A stretch of DNA of 64,000 nucleotides from Segetibacter aerophilus (GCF_007991655.1 NZ_BJYT01000005.1:296359-360358), one strand, 5' to 3'; positions 37,715 to 47,005 are shown, counted from the first letter of the stretch. Translations and numbers: made by a program. The notes: generated by a model not told the origin, from the sequence alone.

Positions 37715-38272
37715 TTAGGCATTGTGTTCCCAGGTAGGAGCGTATTTTTTACAGCCATCATTAACTGCTTTTACAAAAGTATGCAGTGCATTGAAGCCGA
37801 TGCAAAAGTATTCGTAGTCGTTTAGTTCATAAGCGTACCGCCACTTTTCAAACGAGTTTGCGTGAGTTGTAAGTAAATGTTCCACTGTACTAGTTTCTAT
37901 CTGTTTATTAACGCACGAGTTATCTGTATCAGAAGCCATTATTTTGTAATTTCCTAATTCAGCTGTTTGAGTTAATTTGTAACTTAGATAACTCTCCCTT
38001 ATTAATTCCTGAATACCAGATGGGATTTGATTAAATAATTTAGAAAGGTCATGCCCGTAAGCATTCTTTCCTGTTGATTTAAAAACTACACCTTTTAAAA
38101 GAAGTTCAATAGCAAAGCTAATATTGACAGTTGCAGGTGCTAAATAATAAATTAGTTGAAGCCCTTTGTGTTGTTTAGCTAATCGAGCAAGATTAATTGC
38201 ATTATCCAAAAATCCTTGTGCACTTGTAAACAGAAATTCTGTGACTATTGCTGGCGGTTTTGCTTTTTTCAT
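37715..38272 (-). CDS. HEPN-like protein (185 aa)
   Basis: Helical protein. NISFAIELLLKGVVF followed by YGHDLSKLFNQIP is a pattern I associate with HEPN-type domains. No RX4-6H ribonuclease motif is visible, so catalytic toxin activity is not supported. No nucleotidyltransferase antitoxin partner is adjacent. Function unknown. Confidence 0.6.
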   Translation of the reverse strand: MKKAKPPAIVTEFLFTSAQGFLDNAINLARLAKQHKGLQLIYYLAPATVNISFAIELLLKGVVFKSTGKNAYGHDLSKLFNQIPSGIQELIRESYLSYKLTQTAELGNYKIMASDTDNSCVNKQIETSTVEHLLTTHANSFEKWRYAYELNDYEYFCIGFNALHTFVKAVNDGCKKYAPTWEHNA

Positions 38273-38335
38273 TTTGAGATTTTAATTCATAAAATGCTAG
38301 ATTATTTTGCTTCCACCATGCCTTCTGGTAGTTTT

Positions 38336-38737
38336 TTACTTCGCTGCTTCAATCCATTTGTTAACTATGTCTATTAAGTTAGATTGATGCTTTACAATGT
38401 CATCCATACAATTGAATGTTGCAACTGCCCGATCATTTTCTTTCCAAATAAGCAACTGCGAGTTGTCGTCTATAAGCTTACCCGTAGGTTGAGCAAGTTT
38501 TTTTGCACCTCGATGGAAGATTAATTGAATTTGCTTTGGTGGTTGAATTCTCATTGTAATTCTGTCAGCATTTTCATAGCAATAATTTGGTCCGTTCCAT
38601 TTTATGTTTTCCGTTAACCCGCTAACGGCACTTAAAATTGTCGATCTTAATTGTTCAATTTCGCTTATTAACGGGTGATTTAATGCGTCAAGAAATTTTG
38701 TAACTGCGGCACTTTTAGTAACAACAATTTCTTTCAT
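38336..38737 (-). CDS. DUF1801 family protein (133 aa)
   Basis: Key words: LSAVSGLTENIKWNGPNYCYE and RITMRIQPPKQIQLIFHRGAKK (split: RITMRIQPPKQIQ and LIFHRGAKK). The domain fills the whole protein, unlike the two-domain relative at 35321-35899. Cytosolic, function unknown. 63 bp separate it from the HEPN-like gene. Confidence 0.82.
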   Translation of the reverse strand: MKEIVVTKSAAVTKFLDALNHPLISEIEQLRSTILSAVSGLTENIKWNGPNYCYENADRITMRIQPPKQIQLIFHRGAKKLAQPTGKLIDDNSQLLIWKENDRAVATFNCMDDIVKHQSNLIDIVNKWIEAAK

Positions 38738-38850
38738 CTTCGATATTTGTTTGGCCTTGTAATAATCGTTACGATTTCATGAATTTGCGGTGGCAAAGCT
38801 GTATTCTTTAATAAAGTATAAAGCAAGCTTAGCGACATTCAAACCCATCA

Positions 38851-39411
38851 TTATTGTTTCAGGCTGCGAATGACTTTGCAAGGATTTCCAGCTGCAAAAA
38901 CATCGGGAGGGATGTCTTTCGTAACTACACTGCCAGCTCCAATTACGCTTCGATCTCCTATTGTTACTCCCGGACAAATAACAGCACTTCCCCCGATCCA
39001 TACATCTTCCCCAATAACAATAGGCTTGGCATATTCAAGCCCCGAACTTCTTTCTATATGATTTAGAGGATGCGTGGCAGTATACACCTGCGCATTAGGA
39101 CCAAACATAGTTCGGCTACCGATTGTTACCGGAGCAACATCTAAGACAATACAATTAAAGTTGAAAAAGACACGTTCACCTATTTTCATATTGTATCCAT
39201 AGTCACAATAAAAAGGTGGTTGCAGCCATAAGTCAGGTGCTGCATTCGGTACAAGATCTTTGAGTATGCGACTCCTTTCTGTTATGTTGTCTTCACTTGT
39301 TTCGTTCAGCGCTTTTATAAGCAATCGTGTTTGTAATCGGTCTTCAACAAGTTGCTTATCGAGCGGATCATACATGTCACCCGCCACCATCTTTTCTTTC
39401 TCTGTCTTCAT
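38851..39411 (-). CDS. Maltose O-acetyltransferase-type hexapeptide acetyltransferase (186 aa)
   Basis: Transfers acetyl from acetyl-CoA to a sugar hydroxyl in this family. The N-terminal MAT helical part includes KMVAGDMYDPLDKQLVEDR. It is followed by left-handed beta-helix hexapeptide repeats. The catalytic His is in TATHPLNH at about 114. The C-terminal coil has GEDVWIGGSAVICPGVTIG and GAGSVVTKDIPPDVFAAGNPCK (split). Cytosolic trimer expected. The natural substrate is not shown. Confidence 0.92.
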   Translation of the reverse strand: MKTEKEKMVAGDMYDPLDKQLVEDRLQTRLLIKALNETSEDNITERSRILKDLVPNAAPDLWLQPPFYCDYGYNMKIGERVFFNFNCIVLDVAPVTIGSRTMFGPNAQVYTATHPLNHIERSSGLEYAKPIVIGEDVWIGGSAVICPGVTIGDRSVIGAGSVVTKDIPPDVFAAGNPCKVIRSLKQ

Positions 39412-39474
39412 AGTAAAGAGTTATTGAACAACGTTTAAAGATTTTAAAATAGAAGACTTAATAAAGGCACGAGC

Positions 39475-40029
39475 TTATTTCTTTAAGGGCTCGTAATAAA
39501 GTATCATCGAGCCAGAGCTATTCAGGACTTTTGTTTTTATCAGTTTAAACTCGTTTCTATCATGTATGTTTTCGAATAATGCCAAACCTTTTCCTGCTAT
39601 AATTGGTTGTATACACAGCTGGAGTTCATCGATTAGATGAAGATTTAACAAGCTTACAATTATACTTCGGCTGCCGACTAAAATGTCTTTACCTGCTTGT
39701 TGTTTAAGTTCGGAAACTTCGTCTTTGATGTCTTTCGTAGCCAACGTTGCTGTTTCCCATTCCACTTTTTTTAGCGTGCGGGAAAAGACGATTTTGGGAA
39801 CCTTGTCAATTATTACCGCAAAATCATCAAACGATTTCTCGCCACTAGGATTTTTTACGAAAGGCTGCCAATATTCCATAAGTTGATAAGTTATCCTTCC
39901 ATACAGAAGGGTACCGGCGTTGCTTAACAGTTTGGTGTAGTGATCATGTATTTCTTCGTCAGCAATCAATGTAGTGTGATCGCAAAAGCCGTCAAGGGAC
40001 ATATTGATCGCTGCAATTACTTTTCTCAT
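39475..40029 (-). CDS. RibD C-terminal/dihydrofolate reductase-like protein, copy 2 (184 aa)
   Basis: Starts MRKVIAAINMSLDGFCDHT. LYGRITYQLMEYWQP follows at about 43, DILVGSRSIIVSLLN at about 120, and IQPIIAGKGLALFENI near the end. More like copy 3 (45115-45687) than copy 1. Probably an NAD(P)H-binding reductase with unknown substrate. 63 bp separate it from the acetyltransferase gene. Confidence 0.88.
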   Translation of the reverse strand: MRKVIAAINMSLDGFCDHTTLIADEEIHDHYTKLLSNAGTLLYGRITYQLMEYWQPFVKNPSGEKSFDDFAVIIDKVPKIVFSRTLKKVEWETATLATKDIKDEVSELKQQAGKDILVGSRSIIVSLLNLHLIDELQLCIQPIIAGKGLALFENIHDRNEFKLIKTKVLNSSGSMILYYEPLKK

Positions 40030-40321
40030 CTTATATCGTTCTGGAGTGTGAAAGCTACAAGAAGCAAGGCTATTATAATCTTACCCATCATCTACTTTCA
40101 ATGTTTATTGAAGATAATCTGGTTTAAGGTATAATCTTCTATTGATGGTACACTTAAAGTCGTACTGAACTGATACTAAAGCAGGTAATTAGTGGCAGCT
40201 GTGTAATTTTTAAATCACCCAAGCCATTAATCCTAATTACAATTTGTTGCTTAAATTTATCGATTCTGTCGCTATTACTGGGGGAGTGTCAGCGACATTT
40301 TGTTCGGCCGATCTAAGCACT

Positions 40322-41458
40322 ATGAAAAAAGAAAATTTGAAACAGGACGTTTTACAAACGAGACAGCATTTTGAGATCCTTGATGGGTTGCGTGGTGTTG
40401 CGGCACTGGCCGTTGTCATTTTTCACTTTATGGAATGGGTTTTTACTGACCCCAATAAAAACTTTATTGGTCATGGATTTTTAGCCGTGGATTTCTTCTT
40501 TTGTTTATCGGGATTTGTAATGGGATATGCTTACGATAGCCGTATCACCGAAATGGGAGTCGGGAAATTTTTCAGGTTGAGATTGATAAGACTTCACCCC
40601 TTGGTAGTGTTGGGTTCTGTATTGGGATTGGTTGGCTTTTTTTTAGATCCTTTTGCTTCGCCCGTAGCTTACAACGCGAGCAGAATTGCTTTGCTGTTTG
40701 TTTGCTCCGTTTTCCTTATTCCGTTTCCGGTAATGCAAGACCGGGCTTTTAATCTTTTTGGACTCAATGCTCCTTCCTGGTCACTTTTTTGGGAATATGT
40801 CGCTAATATCTTTTATGCTTTCGTTCTTTACAAGGTTGGTCGTCGCATGCTCGCAGTATTAACTATGATCGCTGCCGCCGGCATTTTTATGGTTACCAAC
40901 AGGGCTGGCAATCTCCTGGGCGGATGGTCTAAAGATAATTTTTTAGATGGTGGTGCACGTGTAGCTTACTCCTTTTTAGCGGGCTTATTAATTTATCGAT
41001 CAAACTGGATTATTAAAAACAGCCTTGGGTTTATGGCTTTGGGCATCTTGCTGTTTTTAGCTTTTCTCATGCCCGGATCTAAATGGAACTGGCTAACCGA
41101 GCCAATGATTGTACTGCTTTATTTTCCACTGCTTGTTTCCCTGGGAGCTGGTTCAAGCCTGTCAACCGGATGGAAAAAGGTTTGTACGTTTTCGGGCAAC
41201 ATTTCCTATCCTCTCTACATGTCCCATTATGCAGTCATCTGGGTCTTTGGAAATTATTTTACCAATAAAAAACCACCGGCAGCACAGCTACCCTATATCA
41301 TCATACCCGGCATCATTCTCCTGGTGTTTATTGCTTACCTGGTAATGGTTTTCTATGATATACCCCTCCGAAGATACCTGTCTCAAAAGTGGCAGCAAGA
41401 ACGAAAGCATCAAACTAATGACCGTCGAGTAGCAAACAAAAACGGCTTTAAGCACTGA
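40322..41458 (+). CDS. Acyltransferase-3 family membrane protein, copy 1 (378 aa)
   Basis: OafA/NodX-type O-acyltransferase of the inner membrane, modifying extracytoplasmic sugars or lipids in related proteins. About ten TM helices. The conserved opening is HFEILDGLRGVAALAVVIFH with catalytic-site His, followed by GFLAVDFFFCLSGFVMGYAY and FFRLRLIRLHPL. I chose the ATG at 40322 (MKKENLKQDVLQ) because the frame upstream of it, open from 40244, is unlike the family. It is the only plus-strand gene between 34.7 and 61.9 kb. Its paralogue lies at 45819-46931. Confidence 0.9.
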   Translation: MKKENLKQDVLQTRQHFEILDGLRGVAALAVVIFHFMEWVFTDPNKNFIGHGFLAVDFFFCLSGFVMGYAYDSRITEMGVGKFFRLRLIRLHPLVVLGSVLGLVGFFLDPFASPVAYNASRIALLFVCSVFLIPFPVMQDRAFNLFGLNAPSWSLFWEYVANIFYAFVLYKVGRRMLAVLTMIAAAGIFMVTNRAGNLLGGWSKDNFLDGGARVAYSFLAGLLIYRSNWIIKNSLGFMALGILLFLAFLMPGSKWNWLTEPMIVLLYFPLLVSLGAGSSLSTGWKKVCTFSGNISYPLYMSHYAVIWVFGNYFTNKKPPAAQLPYIIIPGIILLVFIAYLVMVFYDIPLRRYLSQKWQQERKHQTNDRRVANKNGFKH

Positions 41459-41595
41459 CAGAAGTAGCAGACCTTACTTAGCGCTTTCAATAAAATTGAA
41501 TGATTATTTTACTTCGTGGTAAGAATATCCTGTTGTCATTGCCTAAAGCCGACGTTACTTGAATTACCTAAGAAAGGTCCTAACACCAGAAAAGA

Positions 41596-42123
41596 TTATT
41601 CCTTCGGCATGTAATTAACTGGATTACTCTTTTCAGCATCTTCATTAATAACAATATTTTGTCCTGCTGTAATAAGCCACTTACCGTTTTGCTTAACCGT
41701 AACAAGAGTAGCCAACTCTTTGTCGTCTCCCATTTTATTGGTACCACGATTAACTCCATCAGGGGGATAAAAAGCGCCTACACTCCAGAAAAGATGAACG
41801 ATGGCTACATCATTGGTCACGAATCGAACGTGCGTTTGAGACTTTTTCTGCGGCGTGTTTTTGAAGAAGGAATTGTGGAAGGCTTCTAGGCCGAACTTAT
41901 TTTGCTTTTGCCCCTTCCACCAATGGCCCACTATGTTTACCCAATCGAAATCAGCAGTGGTATACCTGGAGAGGTTGTCAAAATTGTGTCGGTTCCAATC
42001 TGCGATCATCGAATCAATCTGGTCATTGATTTGTTTTTCATCTTTAGCTCTGTCCTGGGCACTCGCCACAAAACTGCTTGCAATTAAGAGGCAACATAAA
42101 ATCGTTTGTTTCATTTCTTTCAT
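41596..42123 (-). CDS. Secreted SgcJ/EcaC-type NTF2-like protein (175 aa)
   Basis: The signal peptide is MKQTILCCLLIASSFVASA, with cleavage expected before QDR; the start could be the ATG four codons in. The domain has INDQIDSMIADWNRHNFDNL, WVNIVGHWWKG, TDVAIVHLFWS-like FVTNDVAIVHLFWS, and ATLVTVKQNGKWLITAGQNI (split). It is a cone-shaped NTF2-like fold of unknown ligand. The AraC regulator starts 883 bp upstream on the same strand and ends 58 bp before this gene. Confidence 0.85.
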   Translation of the reverse strand: MKEMKQTILCCLLIASSFVASAQDRAKDEKQINDQIDSMIADWNRHNFDNLSRYTTADFDWVNIVGHWWKGQKQNKFGLEAFHNSFFKNTPQKKSQTHVRFVTNDVAIVHLFWSVGAFYPPDGVNRGTNKMGDDKELATLVTVKQNGKWLITAGQNIVINEDAEKSNPVNYMPKE

Positions 42124-42181
42124 TTTTTATCAACCAAAATTATTATTGGCTGATACCAAGAAATAGTACAAAACAGACATC

Positions 42182-43006
42182 TTAGAGTTGAATGTTTGAT
42201 TGCAGACGGTAGGGCGTTTTTTTAAGATCGTTGGCTATAATTTTAGGTGTCACGTTAGCAAACTCTTTAAAATCCTTTATCAGGTGCATCTGGTCAAAAT
42301 AGCCGCATTCATAACAGATAGATGTCCAACTTATCTGGGGGTTCGTTTCCCTAAGGCGGTATGCACTTGAAAAGCGGATGAGCCTGGCAAATAGTTTAGG
42401 TGGTATTCCAACTCGTTCTTTACATTTTCGCTCAAATTGTTTCAAGCTAAGACAAGCCGTTGCGGCTACTTTTTCAATAGGGATGTTTCCATTTTTAGCG
42501 AGCAGAGCAGAAATAGCGCTGTCAAACGGTTCAGCTTGTCTGCTTCTGTTCAGCTTTTCTAATAGAAACTTTTCTAAGATGATGACCATTTGTTGCCATC
42601 CCGTCGTATTTCTTAATTGCTCCAAAACCGCGTCAGCTTCCGGGCCGATAATATCTGAAGCAGAACAACTGGAGTCGACCAATTCATTCATCGGCACCTT
42701 AATGAGTTGATGGAGACCGCCGGGTTTAAAGCCAACATGTACCATTAAGTGACAATGCCCCATTTTAATATCGACCCTTGATAGCTGTGGCCCTACAATT
42801 AAAGTAGGTGGTCCTGTAATAAATTCATCTGTGTCTGAAAGTGTTTGTATTGGATCATGTAGGTAAAAAAACAAGCTATGTTGAGGGACAGGAGGAAATG
42901 GGTTTACCGGCATCGGACTGGTTTTCTCAGTCTCTAAGCTGAAAACCATAATTGATTGTACATAGTCCCGAAGTGCATTCTGCGGTATGTATACATTTAT
43001 CTTCAA
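42182..43006 (-). CDS. AraC-family transcriptional regulator (274 aa)
   Basis: N-terminal sensing half (1-150) with VNPFPPVPQHSLFFYLHDP and MVHVGFKPGGLHQLI. C-terminal AraC DNA-binding half: IPIEKVAATACLSLKQFERKCKE (split: KVAATACLSLKQFERK) is the first helix-turn-helix, and ISWTSICYECGYFDQMHLIKDFK (split: ICYECGYFDQMHLIKDF) is the second, with the family G-Y-x-D-Q word. It probably controls its downstream neighbour at 41596-42123 or itself (inference). Confidence 0.93.
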   Translation of the reverse strand: MKINVYIPQNALRDYVQSIMVFSLETEKTSPMPVNPFPPVPQHSLFFYLHDPIQTLSDTDEFITGPPTLIVGPQLSRVDIKMGHCHLMVHVGFKPGGLHQLIKVPMNELVDSSCSASDIIGPEADAVLEQLRNTTGWQQMVIILEKFLLEKLNRSRQAEPFDSAISALLAKNGNIPIEKVAATACLSLKQFERKCKERVGIPPKLFARLIRFSSAYRLRETNPQISWTSICYECGYFDQMHLIKDFKEFANVTPKIIANDLKKTPYRLQSNIQL

Positions 43007-43127
43007 AATGAACTGCTGATCTTATTGCTTGTAAATAACAGTTGCTTGCCGACGTTAAGATATTTTAAAAAAATAAAGTCGACAACTTGAGCTGACAAAC
43101 ACACCACGTGCGATCGTTATTTTGTGC

Positions 43128-43565
43128 CTATACTTTTCCCTTGTGTTTTGGGTCGAAATCTATCATCCATTCGATACCGAATTTATCTCTGAACATACCA
43201 AAATATGAACCCCACGGACTGTCGTCCATTGGCATTTCAATATTTCCGCCTGCTGAAAGTCCATCAAACAACTTGTCGGCTTCTTCGCGACTTTCTGCAC
43301 TAACAGATATCTTAGACCTGTTTTCATTTTCATTGACTGGTCCCAAACTTTCCGGAACGTCGTTGCCCATTAAAACGTTGTTGCCAATTGGCAAAGCAAT
43401 GTGCAGGATTTTATTTGCATCATTTTCTGCTACTGGAAATTCAGGGCTTGATAAATCTTTGAGGCGCATAACCATTGCGAACTCTCCGCCAAATACCGAT
43501 TTGTAAAAATTGAATGCCTCTTCGGCATTTCCATTGAAGTTGATGTGAGGATTGATAAGTGCCAT
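43128..43565 (-). CDS. PhnB-like VOC/glyoxalase family protein (145 aa)
   Basis: Starts MALINPHINFNGNAEEAFNF, the standard PhnB-like opening, so I prefer the ATG at 43563-43565 over the longer frame reaching 43628. FYKSVFGGEFAMVMR, GNNVLMGNDVPESLG, SAESREEADKLFDGLSAGG, and DSPWGSYFGMFRDKFGIEWM follow in order. These proteins are metal-binding or degenerate dioxygenase-fold enzymes; the reaction here is unknown. Confidence 0.9.
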   Translation of the reverse strand: MALINPHINFNGNAEEAFNFYKSVFGGEFAMVMRLKDLSSPEFPVAENDANKILHIALPIGNNVLMGNDVPESLGPVNENENRSKISVSAESREEADKLFDGLSAGGNIEMPMDDSPWGSYFGMFRDKFGIEWMIDFDPKHKGKV

Positions 43566-43665
43566 AGTTTTTACTTTTTTAAGTTGTTTTCTTCGTATTC
43601 TAAAAGTGTTTATCAGGAGAGTGTGCAATGAAACAAAGCCTCTCGTTTAAGTGTATTAAAGTCAT

Positions 43666-43710
43666 AGTTCAATTAACAGTTTAAGCAAAATGCAGGTTTA
43701 TTGTTTGAAA
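43666..43710 (+). repeat. Region-2 dispersed repeat, partial copy a
   Basis: GTTCAATTAACAGTTTAAGC followed by AAAATGCAGG and GTTTGAAA. It matches the central part of the repeat seen clearly at 48168-48240. It lies between the SnoaL-like and VOC genes. The weakest of the nine copies. Confidence 0.35.
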
Positions 43711-43774
43711 CTAAGGGCTGGTTAACAATTTTATTAAGGCGTGCTTATGCGTTGGTCCTGCATTTTTTTGATGC

Positions 43775-44128
43775 TTACACAAGTTCTATATCCATTCTTT
43801 TTAACAAGCTGTCTTCTAAAGTATACAGATGCCTTACTGTTCCATCGAACATCAAATTATCTTGTAAGTCTTTTACTATTTGGTGAACAGTAATTTCTAA
43901 AGTTCCATCTTGCCTTTCATTAAGTTCAACTGGCTCAACCGTAGGATTAATTTCTTTCCATTGTCTTGTCCAATATTCTCTTATTCCATTGTGCCCGGTC
44001 ACATAACCACCTTCAAATGCTTTTGGCCATTGAATGTTTGAATGCATTGTTGAAAGTGCGGTATCAATGTCTCTCGAATTAAAGGCGGAATAGGCTTTAT
44101 AAATTAAGTCCTGAATTTGCTTTTCCAT
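43775..44128 (-). CDS. SnoaL-like/NTF2-like protein (117 aa)
   Basis: Single-domain NTF2 fold: IQDLIYKAYSAFNSRDIDTAL (split: KAYSAFNSRDIDTAL), then VTGHNGIREYWTRQWKEI at about 42-60 and VHQIVKDLQDNLMFDGTVRH (C-terminal strands). No signal peptide. Cytosolic, small ligand unknown. The beta-barrel gene upstream ends 30 bp from its start, so the two may be cotranscribed. Confidence 0.85.
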   Translation of the reverse strand: MEKQIQDLIYKAYSAFNSRDIDTALSTMHSNIQWPKAFEGGYVTGHNGIREYWTRQWKEINPTVEPVELNERQDGTLEITVHQIVKDLQDNLMFDGTVRHLYTLEDSLLKRMDIELV

Positions 44129-44158
44129 GATGATCTTTTTGTGTTCATACAGAGCTTT

Positions 44159-44869
44159 CTATTTCCTTTTTATGTTGAAAAGGTATACAGCCGAAAAACC
44201 TAAAACTCTGTTGGTATACTTTTCCTGAAATATAAGAGATTTAGGAAAAACCCGTTGAAAACCTTGAAAGTAGCTAACCAGCAATTGTATTCTTTGCCAC
44301 TCTAACCCTGCTATAGCCGTAGCCCCATAATCAATAGGAATTATACGAGTTGGAACACTCCCATTCTCTTCGTTTCTCGAAGTAAACTTTACCCGATTAT
44401 ACAGATAGTATGATATGCCGGGTGTATTGCCTTCGCCTTTTTCTACACCCCTGAAAGCTCTTGCAGCATATAATCCAACGCCTCCGAAAGCGTCCAATCT
44501 TTCACCTATTTTCCAGTTATGAACCAGGGATACAGGAACCTCGATGTAGAGAAGCTCTATAAACCTTGTACTCGTATCACTAAAACCAATCTTTTTTAAT
44601 CTTGTCCCCTTTCCGTCTACTAACAAGCCCGAACGAAGAAACCAATCATGCGCAAGAGTTAACTCGGCAACAGCTCCGGCCTGGAAGCCTCTAAAGCTGG
44701 AGGTAGTATAATCATAGCTTATCGAAGAAGATTCGTTTCTAAAAATAACAGAAGACGAATGCCGTGGAGAAATGTGAGCGGAGTTGTAGCCACCTTGTAA
44801 TCCAATTCGCACCTGTGCATTTGTAAAGGCATACAATAAAGTAAAAAAGATTAGTAAGCCTTTTCTCAT
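44159..44869 (-). CDS. PorT-like outer-membrane beta-barrel protein (236 aa)
   Basis: Signal peptide MRKGLLIFFTLLYAFTNAQ, then RIGLQGGYNSAHIS, a typical first beta strand. Alternating amphipathic strands follow, with FRGFQAGAVAELTLAHDWF and LLYIEVPVSLVHNWKIGERL in the middle, and a final strand VLGFSAVYLFNIKRK. It matches the outer-membrane-beta-barrel families common in Bacteroidota. A pore or structural role is inferred; the substrate is unknown. Confidence 0.87.
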   Translation of the reverse strand: MRKGLLIFFTLLYAFTNAQVRIGLQGGYNSAHISPRHSSSVIFRNESSSISYDYTTSSFRGFQAGAVAELTLAHDWFLRSGLLVDGKGTRLKKIGFSDTSTRFIELLYIEVPVSLVHNWKIGERLDAFGGVGLYAARAFRGVEKGEGNTPGISYYLYNRVKFTSRNEENGSVPTRIIPIDYGATAIAGLEWQRIQLLVSYFQGFQRVFPKSLIFQEKYTNRVLGFSAVYLFNIKRK

Positions 44870-45114
44870 CAGCGTTCATTTTTAGTTAACTCGTGTAGAC
44901 ATCAAACCTGGGGAAGTTAGCGTTAAGAAACACTTAATGATTCTGTAGCTGTTGCTGCTACCGAATTTCGATATGTTAGACAAGATCAACAAAACCTCTT
45001 TAGTCAGCTATCCGCCAAAATCTAACATCATCCCACATTCTTACATCCAATCCACATTTTCTCGACTCGTCAAAAAAGTTCTGGACTCTCAATACTTTTT
45101 TTAGCCCTTCGTTA

Positions 45115-45687
45115 CTATGGTCTCTCCACTATGTAGTTTAATTCAGTTACCCCGCTAGTAAATTGTCGCGTACTTACTAGTTTTAGTTTTGTTTTGTCTT
45201 TGATGTTTGCAAACAAAGGAATGCCTTGGCCAAGAATAATTGGGTTAACAAATAGCCAGTAGCCGTCAATTAGGTTCTCCTGGATAAGTGCATGTGTTGC
45301 CGTTGGGCTACCGAAAAGCAAGATCTCGCTGCCCGCCTGTTGCTTTATTTCATTTAATGTATCCGAAAGGTTGTTACTAATAATTGTTGTGTTGCTTAAG
45401 TCAGCTTCTTTCAGTGTTTTTGATAAGACAATTTTGTGAGCTTCATTATACCACTTTGAATGTTCAATATCGTGCTTGCTGGCGTTTGGCTTTTTGCCAG
45501 CTTCTGGCCAGTAATTCTCCATCATGTCATAGGTTGCCCGTCCGTATAACGCCGCGTCAGTCCCACTTATTCGCTTACCCACATGATCAAAAATTTCTTC
45601 ATCAACTTTTATCCAGTTCATTTCTCTGTTCAGTCCTGCAACAAAACCGTCCAGCGATATGTGCATAAAAGAAATTATCTTTCTCAT
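45115..45687 (-). CDS. RibD C-terminal/dihydrofolate reductase-like protein, copy 3 (190 aa)
   Basis: Starts MRKIISFMHISLDGFVAGLN. DAALYGRATYDMMENYWPEA, IVLSKTLKEADLSNTTII, EILLFGSPTATHALIQENLI and VNPIILGQGIPLFANI follow in order, as in copy 2. Probably an NAD(P)H-dependent reductase. Three such genes in 9 kb of otherwise unrelated genes is unusual. Confidence 0.89.
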   Translation of the reverse strand: MRKIISFMHISLDGFVAGLNREMNWIKVDEEIFDHVGKRISGTDAALYGRATYDMMENYWPEAGKKPNASKHDIEHSKWYNEAHKIVLSKTLKEADLSNTTIISNNLSDTLNEIKQQAGSEILLFGSPTATHALIQENLIDGYWLFVNPIILGQGIPLFANIKDKTKLKLVSTRQFTSGVTELNYIVERP

Positions 45688-45818
45688 TTTTCTAGAATTA
45701 GTTTAGTTCACAAAATTGCTTCTTTTAGTGATTCAACGAGGGCTTAAGTGCGACGTTTTGCAGGGTCTTTTGCGGCAAAAAGCAAAACATTGCAAGTGAA
45801 TAGCTTCTTCTCTTTTTG

Positions 45819-46931
45819 CTACTTCAGCTTTTTTCGCAGCCAAGCCCTTACCGGTTCATTGTACAACTTTAAACTTGCATAAGCCAATATGATAACTCCT
45901 GAAAATGTTAACAGGGCAGTTGGCCACGCTTCTGATAATGTAATACCCTTATGGTTGCTTACCCAGGCAACGTAAAAATAGACAAGCACATAATGCGTCA
46001 TGTATAAGGGATAGGAAATATTGCCAAGGAACTTACAAATTTTCTCTTCCGTCTGACTACGTACTACACCGCCCGCACCTATATACACAATTAATGGAAA
46101 AACAAAGATGATGCAAAAAGCTTCGAACAAACCATTCATCCACAGATGTTCTGCACCGCCTATTCTTGGCATAAACAAAACAACCGCAACCAGCAGGCTA
46201 CACCATAAGAAAGCATTTTTAATATAGACCGGCCGTGCTACCCTAGATAAAAGCAAACCGGCAAAAAACGGAAATATCGTACGCGTAATGCCAACACGCA
46301 TATGATGGGCATTAAGGGTCCACCCTCCTGTGACGTCTCCGTTAGGGTTGGTAACAGCAAAATGCAAAAGCACTGCACCTGCCAGTACAACAAAACAAGC
46401 CAATGCTTTATTAGATAATTTTCTTAGCACGAGGGCGTACAGAATGTTGGCTATGTACTCGAAAAAAAGAGACCAGGCAACATCATCAAGAGGATGCATT
46501 TCTTCCCAGCCGCGTATATCCATAGAAAGGGGTATAGGTATAAGCGTATACCCTATTAGCATAACGACTATCAGCTTCCATACAGGAACTGTATGAATGA
46601 GCGGCCATATAGTTGAGTCGGTAAAGTAAAAGCCAATGGCGCCAAGTGTCATGCCCAATACGATGAGTGGTTGCAGCCGCTCAATGCGGCGACGAAGAAA
46701 ACTGCCAATGGTCATTTTGTCCCATCTGTCGTCGTACGCATAACCAATTACAAAGCCCGAAAGGAGAAAGAAAAAATCGACAGCGAGGTAACCGTGGTTT
46801 ACAACATTGTCGAGACGGCTGGCGGCAAGTGGTTCGGCAAGGTGAAAGAATACCACGATAACGGCTGCTATACCCCGAAGTCCATCTAATATTTGATAAT
46901 GCGGCTTTGTGCCAAGTTTGTTATTGTCCAT
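45819..46931 (-). CDS. Acyltransferase-3 family membrane protein, copy 2 (370 aa)
   Basis: Opens HYQILDGLRGIAAVIVVFFH, then HGYLAVDFFFLLSGFVIGYAY and FLRRRIERLQPLIVLG. About ten TM helices. It is clearly paralogous to 40322-41458 along its whole length but on the opposite strand. Inner-membrane O-acyltransferase with unknown acceptor. Confidence 0.92.
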   Translation of the reverse strand: MDNNKLGTKPHYQILDGLRGIAAVIVVFFHLAEPLAASRLDNVVNHGYLAVDFFFLLSGFVIGYAYDDRWDKMTIGSFLRRRIERLQPLIVLGMTLGAIGFYFTDSTIWPLIHTVPVWKLIVVMLIGYTLIPIPLSMDIRGWEEMHPLDDVAWSLFFEYIANILYALVLRKLSNKALACFVVLAGAVLLHFAVTNPNGDVTGGWTLNAHHMRVGITRTIFPFFAGLLLSRVARPVYIKNAFLWCSLLVAVVLFMPRIGGAEHLWMNGLFEAFCIIFVFPLIVYIGAGGVVRSQTEEKICKFLGNISYPLYMTHYVLVYFYVAWVSNHKGITLSEAWPTALLTFSGVIILAYASLKLYNEPVRAWLRKKLK

Positions 46932-47005
46932 TCTTCTGGTTCATCTTAAGCTCTTACTAATTTTTTTCTCTTTGTAATTCTGACTAACGTTAAGTATTGA
47001 TGAAG

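Noticed and set aside
37715..38272. HEPN ribonuclease toxin
   Set aside because: No RX4-6H motif and no adjacent antitoxin or nucleotidyltransferase.
38777..39001. Minus-strand 74-residue frame overlapping the hexapeptide acetyltransferase end
   Set aside because: Out of frame with a well-supported gene and without family features.
40244..40321. N-terminal extension of the acyltransferase
   Set aside because: The 26 extra residues are not family-like; the ATG at 40322 gives the usual N-terminus.
41484..41505. Terminator TTCAAT/ATTGAA downstream of the plus-strand acyltransferase
   Set aside because: Only a 6-bp AT stem with no clean T-run; too weak to call.
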